A stretch of 64,000 bases of DNA from Hymenolepis diminuta (taxonomy: Eukaryota > Platyhelminthes > Cestoda > Cyclophyllidea > Hymenolepididae), in contig CAADRB010000049.1 in assembly GCA_900708905.1 (NCBI GenBank), positions 536,604 to 600,603 on the forward strand, in the 5' to 3' direction. Of this stretch, positions 58,086 to 64,000 are shown in pieces. A program made the translations under genes and the position numbers. The notes beneath the pieces were generated by a model. That model saw only the letters and a list, made by a program, of their open reading frames with translations, was not told the origin of the DNA and did not search any database. Every line of letters begins with the position of its first letter. The first letter of the stretch is position 1.

Positions 58086-59167
58086 GAGTCGCTTACCAAA
58101 GTCATGTTTTCAACACTTTTCTCAGAGCCTTGGGAACTTTTTTAATCCGATTGATTGTAAGAATAGTTGTCAAAGTGATATGATTGCAAGAAATACCAGT
58201 GTATTAGTCAAAATTGTCCATAATAGAGGAAACTCCTTTTAATCTCACGCTGTTGATTTGATTTCTTAAGCTTCAGTCTTCGTGTCCAATTTATTAAATG
58301 GCGAAGTTTGTCGTTATGACTCATACAAGTGGAACAATCAGTCTCACTGAATTTTTTGGTTCGAGATTGGTGCTATTAGCTGCCCTACTCTGACAGATTG
58401 ATCATCCATAAATCCTGGGTTTGAGGAATGTCACCAATACATACACATACCCTTACTGCTATAGGTACATATGAGTCAATTTAATTGGTCATCACTGATT
58501 AGGAGGAAAAACGAATTTCGCTCACATCAACGCTGTAATTGGGACCACATGACTTGACTGGATCACAGCTTAGTACATTCTGAGAGTTTGCAACTGCGAA
58601 AAGGTCAAGATGAAAGTTTTCTTCACGTTCAGAACCTTGTCTACACAACTTTCAAACCATGACTTGAGCATAACTTGTATGTTTGCCAGAAAATTAAGAA
58701 ATGTCTGCACATTATTTTCCGCAACATGAATAAGCAGTATCAAATTATAAAAATTTAATGTGGAGTTCAAATTTTGTGGTTGATTATATAATTCCTTTAC
58801 AAGTAACCACAGACAGTATGAAATTAAAGCGTATAAGAAGTGGAGGTACCTTCTGCGTGCTTTGAAATACTCAATCTAAAATCCTCACGTAGCGTTTCAA
58901 GATGTCTCCGGTGGAGTTTTCGACTTGCCTCACTTATATTTCTCAGATATCTTTTTCGAAACTGAGTATTTGACTAATCAACAACGGTCCGATTCTTTCA
59001 CAGAAGAGAAGGCAAACTTCCCTCCTTCTAGTCCCCGGCCATTTGCGTTTGATTCAAGAATATATAATGTGAAGTGAAACTGGACTATACAGTCGGTGAT
59101 TCCAATGTATTCCGATGGGATGTCGAGGAACCCTTTTTTTCTATATGGAAAAACAATTTTTGCTTAG

Positions 59168-59303
59168 TCAAGCGTACTTAGAGGATACTGACGGTAATAA
59201 ATTGCTTCGTCCAAAACATCAAAGGGTCTATGTTGCTTACCCACAGCCACTGGATCTAAGTGACACAGTTCACTGGCTTTTTGGTCGGGAACCTATAGCT
59301 AGG
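59168..59303 (+). other. Exon-like island of unknown gene
   Basis: A strong acceptor (CAATTTTTGCTTAG) precedes 45 stop-free codons, then a GTACGG donor. The translation is protein-like (YLEDTDGNKLLRPKHQRVY, then DLSDTVHWLFGREPIAR). I do not recognise the family and found no certain neighbouring exon. It could be part of an unannotated plus-strand gene or a retained pseudo-exon. Confidence 0.35.
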
Positions 59304-61817
59304 GTACGGTAGAAACGCATTAACTGCATTAATTTATCACTACTATATTTAAAAAGAGAATGACGAATAAAACACTTAGAAATGAGAAGCAGATGTGACC
59401 GTAAGTGAGATAAACATCCTTGGTTACAGCGACATAAAATTATGAAAATGTGAAGGACAGATTGCTGAAACGAAGTAGGAATTGAGTAGGGTAATGAATC
59501 TAGCCCTTGGGTTGGATCAATTGAAGAGAAGAAGTAAAAGAGATTCTCTGTAGAATATTATCTGTAAGATAAATCATTGCGGTTTTAGAACACAGACCAT
59601 GAATTTCCTCCGTATTTTTCTCTTTTCAGTGTCACAATAAAAAGTGAGATAACAGTCTTCTATTCAATTCCCTCTCTTAATTTTTGCGATCATAACTTCA
59701 AATTCACGTTAAATATGTCTCTAATTTTATTTGGGAGGAACAATGGCTGCTTTAAACATCCCTTCATGACATGTTTAGGTGTATTGTATAAGAGGTGGGC
59801 AGCTAGTATATATAGCTACTCTCTCTTTATTGCGACCGATATTCACCACACAACAAGATGGAGGGAAGACAAAACAGTGGCGGGTAAAGTATATTGGGGG
59901 AAAGGTCAGAAACCAGGAGGAGAGATTGGTTGAAGTGTATAGCGGAGATGTGTAGAGCCTGTGAGTTATGCGTTTGTAAGGTGATATATATAGTTTATAC
60001 AGACAGGGCGTCCAGAGTCGTTTGTGGTCACGAGTGTGTCATCGGCAAGTGATCATAATGAGTATCATAGTAGGTTGTGGTCGAGGCTATTTAGGTGGTC
60101 TCAACAGGTATTGCATATTTTCATTTTAGTATGTTATTTCATCCCTGTTTTGATTCGATTATTTGATACTACATCTTATTTCATCTGGAAAATATCATAA
60201 ACTACATTTGGAAATGTGGACCAATTCAAAACATAATGCTCGTATGTGTATAGCCATACAACTGTTACAAGAGGAAAATTTTGTTGAAGCAGTATCTTTG
60301 TCTTGTTGTAGAAACCGATAAAAACAAATGCCGATTCATTTTTATACAAAAATCTGTAGGCTATCCTGGACAACCTAGTACTAAAAACATGGATTTTACC
60401 GTGATTGTGAAAATTATTGTTGCCTTATTTGAAGGGCGTAAAAAAACCTCGTGAAATTTACAGCAGGATGGTGAATTTTCGAGTCACAATGCCATTATCT
60501 ATCGGTGTACATCGTACTAAAAAAACTACTCCAATGCAGGTACTATCTTTTCAAGTTAAAGGCGGATGGTGGAGATAAATTAATTCAGAAAATCTCAGAA
60601 AAATCTGACTAGAGTTGAAGAAAGAGATGGCTGGATACGGTGATCTAATTGGGGATTATGAAGATACCTACTTCAATCTTATCGTCAAAAGTCTGTCCAC
60701 TCCGTCGATAAAGTTTTTCCCTTTTCACATCGAGGTTTGGTTGATTTACTCGCGCCTATCCCGAAACGCCTCCATGATGACCTATTTCATGACAAGTTGT
60801 AGATAAAGACAACAATTGTACGATTTAGCCCGTTGGGAGATCGATAGTAGACTCCATTAAAGTCTGAGGCCTCCTAGCCAGTTTACACCACTTTATCCCT
60901 TAGGATTCTAAACTATCGTAAAATTCAATAAAACTGAACGGTTGTCTTTAGGAATGTTTTTCACCAAGTACATTCCGGTAGAAGATTTTTCATTGGCCTA
61001 ACTACAACAAGGCTGAATATGATGACGATGAATGTAAGTGAGTCGACGTCAAAGAAATTCATGTTTCTTAAGGATAAAACGAACTTTATGCCTATTGAAA
61101 GAACTCTTCGGTATTTTTAGTAACTGCTTGTATATTGTCATTGAATAAAATAATTTATTTCTAATTTATTCAGTATGCATTTCACTAAACGTCTCTTTTC
61201 TTTATGAGACTTCTATTTGAGTTACGAAAACCGTTTCACTGCCGCTGCTAATGTAAAACATTACTTGGTAATAATAATTAAAAATGTATGCATCCTTTTA
61301 GTGAACAAACTTATCTAATATATCTGCATGCATACACATAGGCTTTTATTCAGATTGCAGGTGCAATCTCAAGGATTATAAATGTGACAGATTGGCTAGA
61401 AAATTTAGTCGATGGGCCTAATGAGACGGAATAGGGCATAACCCAATTAATCTAGGCGCACGTATTTCTGTTAATATATGGTTGGTTCATCTAAGTTGAT
61501 AAGACCATAGCAAACACTTATAGTACTTGATGCCAGTGCTCAAGATACTAACCGTCATCACCAATGGGTATCACTGTGATAATGTGTTCGTGTGTTCCCT
61601 GTCATTCACTGTTGTTTATTCCAGTCTCTATGACAAATAGACAAATAGAGTTAACCAGATTCCCCGTCATCTTCATCATCAATCTCGTCTTCCTTTTTTC
61701 ATAATCTTGAATCTGGACGGGTTCCTGAAACCAAGGTGATCACTCGTTTTAGTGACAGAGATGGTAAGAATCATCTTTCACATAGTGTGACAGTCTTGAA
61801 ACAGCCTCAATGTATGG

Positions 61818-61823
61818 TTTATT
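61818..61823 (-). terminator. Possible poly(A) signal of CNG channel gene
   Basis: TTTATT on the plus strand (AATAAA on the gene strand) lies about 340 nt past the stop. Chosen by position only. Confidence 0.35.
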
Positions 61824-62159
61824 TTCTTTAAATGATATTGTTCTTGAGCGGCAGACGATAAAGTCAATACTGGCGGTCTCTAGTCGTACTTTGCTGTCAA
61901 CATCCTTCACCTTTTGAACAGGGCATTTTTGATGAAGCTAATACAATTAAAGTTGATGTACGTACTTCACTGCAATTTGTAGGATTCTTATCGAATTATC
62001 AGGATTTTTACTATTTCGCTTCATTGCCTACTATGCACAATGAAAGTGCTTTATGTCTGGACTGCATATCATATCCAAAATGCATTTTGGTAATTTCATG
62101 TACATAATGGCCAAATATCGTTTATATGTAATAATCATCAATTAAACAATAATGTTTGG

Positions 62160-63538
62160 TTAGGGGGATGCTAAATGGGTAAGTTCTTCTGGAAATTCTT
62201 TTTCCGAGTCCATATCAGCCACACTTTCATCCGGTAAACTGCTGAGGTCCAGGTTCAGCGTGGCCTCATCATCCAAATCGATCTGAAGATAAAGGGAATA
62301 GTAGGACTAGTTTGCAACACGCTTGCTCATTCGTTTGATCATACCATTTTGATGTAATTTTACTTAAGTAACTAATTACCTACTTACTTACATTATCATA
62401 ACAAAATTACCCTTACTTTTAACTTTATCGCCTTTTGGAGCAGCATACTCTTCTTCCGTTCAATAACCTATAACAGAATTCAAGTAACATACAAATCGAA
62501 AATGTTTTAGTATTTAGAGATTACTGCCATTTACGTTACCTGATCAACAACCATTGGCATAGTAGACAATCTCCGGTGATCCGGAATAATTTCCATGCTT
62601 CCAGTTCTTTCTAATTCCTCTTTCTCCTTTTCTTCTTTCGCTTTTGCTTTAGCTTCCTCCTCTTCCTTCTTCTTATCCTTCTGCAACATTTTTCTAATAA
62701 ATATGTAGCATGAATATTATTACACTGAGCATACTGAGCTTTGCGTTTGAGGAGCTTATATGCAGCAGGATAGTTCTTCATAGCCTCTTCGAAGTCAGAC
62801 TTAGTAAGACGAAAGAGAGTTGAATACCCCTTAGAACGAACTGTTGCTGTTCTAATATTCTTCCCCTTTATGGCTAGCAGACTAGAGAGAAATAAACAAA
62901 ATGAAACAAACCCTCTTTTACTTCACCTGGAGTTTAGACGCCCCCAATATTCGGATAGTATTGAATATATTCTCATAAATACCTTCAACCAGTATTGCAT
63001 TAAGGTCAAGTATTAATAAACATTTTAATTAAACGACATATTTAAGACTTACTACACTTTGCTTTTGACTTTAATATTTATAATATTAACAATCTATTAC
63101 ACATGCGGACGAATCAATGTTGCACGGCAAGGCGTTCAATTAAATCATTAGTGAGCTTTGAAGTTCACGCAAATGAACTCACCCAGGAACCTGGAGGCCA
63201 AATAAAGAATTTTGAACGTTAGAGCATTTCACATATTACGGATACGTAACGGATATGTAATACTGTTTGACATCAGACAGGCTTAATCAAAGAATCTCTT
63301 CTTTAACATCTCACAAATCAAACTGAGTGCTTAAAAGGACCTTTCTTCGTTGTAACTAGGGTTGTGTGGTTCTATAATTTAGCCATTTTATGCATTTACA
63401 CCTCGCGCGAATCACTCACCTTATCTCGCCGAAGACGCTGCCTTCTTTTAGTGTAACAAATACGATGGAGTTATCAGGACCTCCGACAACTTCAACGAAC
63501 CCTTGCTTCACGATATACATCTCCAATCCAACTTCACC
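62160..63538 (-). CDS. Cyclic-nucleotide-gated channel, C-terminal part, incomplete
   Basis: Cation channel opened by cAMP/cGMP; the visible part is the cytosolic ligand-binding end. Exons 5' to 3': 63538-63420, 62881-62735, 62693-62540, 62467-62417, 62282-62160, all in phase to a TAA. They code the beta-roll of the cyclic-nucleotide-binding domain ([29 protein letters not shown]). The phosphate-binding cassette follows, with GKNIRTATV, keeping the Arg-Thr pair that contacts cGMP in CNG channels. The C-helix contains [20 protein letters not shown], and then comes a Lys/Glu-rich coiled-coil-like tail and an acidic end. [20 protein letters not shown] is closer to beta-type than alpha-type subunits. 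The six membrane segments, pore and C-linker lie right of the window. HCN and Eag-type channels lack the [12 protein letters not shown] form. Confidence 0.9.
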
Positions 63539-64000
63539 CTATTATAGAGACAGGATTAAAGTGTGCATACAGTGGTCAGATTTTATTCAGTCCATTCACC
63601 ATTACAGCCACATCTCTTCATTTTTTCTTCAGACTGAAAAATTTTGTACTTAAGTTACTGAAGTAATCTCTCATTTTGAAGAGAAAATGAATCTAATCCG
63701 TTAGCATTCATAGTTTTAATGTAATCTTGAAACAGATACATTCCTTACCCAATCACTGGATGGGTCACCCCTAATTTCGTATCATTTTATGGGCTCTCCC
63801 TTCTGAACACCTGCTTTTAATCTTATTTTAATTGCTCCAACTTTCCTACTTTCCTATTCCCCCATAGGACGATTATCATTAATTATATCTCCATTTGGCT
63901 CCTTGTAATTTCACTGTCTTCGTCTGTTTTGAGTCGTAGTTCGTGGAGTTAGTGGAATCGAATACGAAGCCTTGTATTTTTATAAGTCCAACTCGGTATG
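63539..64000 (-). other. Upstream intron of the CNG channel gene
   Basis: No preceding exon of the binding domain was found before the window edge, so this is read as intron. Confidence 0.5.

Larger units (their letters stand above)
57762..62159. other. Intergenic region between NUBP1 and the CNG channel
   Basis: It holds a SINE-like copy (57960-58085), an exon-like island (59168-59303) and otherwise unassigned AT-rich sequence. Nothing else was recognised. Confidence 0.5.

Overview
This is eukaryotic DNA: AT-rich, low gene density, multi-exon genes with GT-AG introns, and degraded transposons. The five host genes are animal genes. Two introns size classes (30-41 nt and 66-77 nt, beside introns of 0.1-6.3 kb) and a Ty3/gypsy element with a TGGTGACCC primer site (tRNA-Trp type, as in the CsRn1 family) point to a flatworm, probably a parasitic one and perhaps a tapeworm. 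The species cannot be named from the sequence. It is a draft assembly: 562 Ns interrupt the gypsy element.

Layout. 1-470: broken mariner transposase (minus), lying in an intron or flank of the next gene. 1433-21838 (minus): thirteen 5' exons of a focal adhesion kinase (FERM domain, Tyr linker, N-lobe and most of the catalytic loop region); the rest lies beyond the left edge. 21839-30038: intergenic, with copy 1 of an 867-bp LTR-containing block (26053-26919). 30045-43992 (plus): complete 15-exon NIPBL/Scc2 cohesin loader, 2474 residues, with the poly(A) signal at 44538. 44689-45555: copy 2 of the block, inverted and apparently identical. 46345-49363: remnant Ty3/gypsy pol followed by an LTR and a primer-binding-type site. 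52914-55176 (minus): seven-exon endophilin-B-like N-BAR protein with no SH3 domain. 56084-57712 (plus): two-exon NUBP1. 62160-63538 (minus): last five exons of a cyclic-nucleotide-gated channel; the rest lies beyond the right edge.

The genes do not form one pathway. They cover adhesion signalling (FAK), chromosome cohesion (NIPBL), membrane curvature (endophilin), cytosolic Fe-S assembly (NUBP1) and sensory ion conduction (CNG). All exon junctions given here were chosen by hand so that reading phase closes across every intron. For NIPBL, endophilin and NUBP1 the summed exon lengths are exact multiples of three ending in a stop.

The points most worth a second look are the inverted identical LTR blocks bracketing NIPBL, a 32-nt microexon carrying the FAK autophosphorylation-like tyrosine, the SH3-less endophilin, a small tRNA-derived repeat family, the bimodal minimal introns, and three exon-like islands I could not assign.
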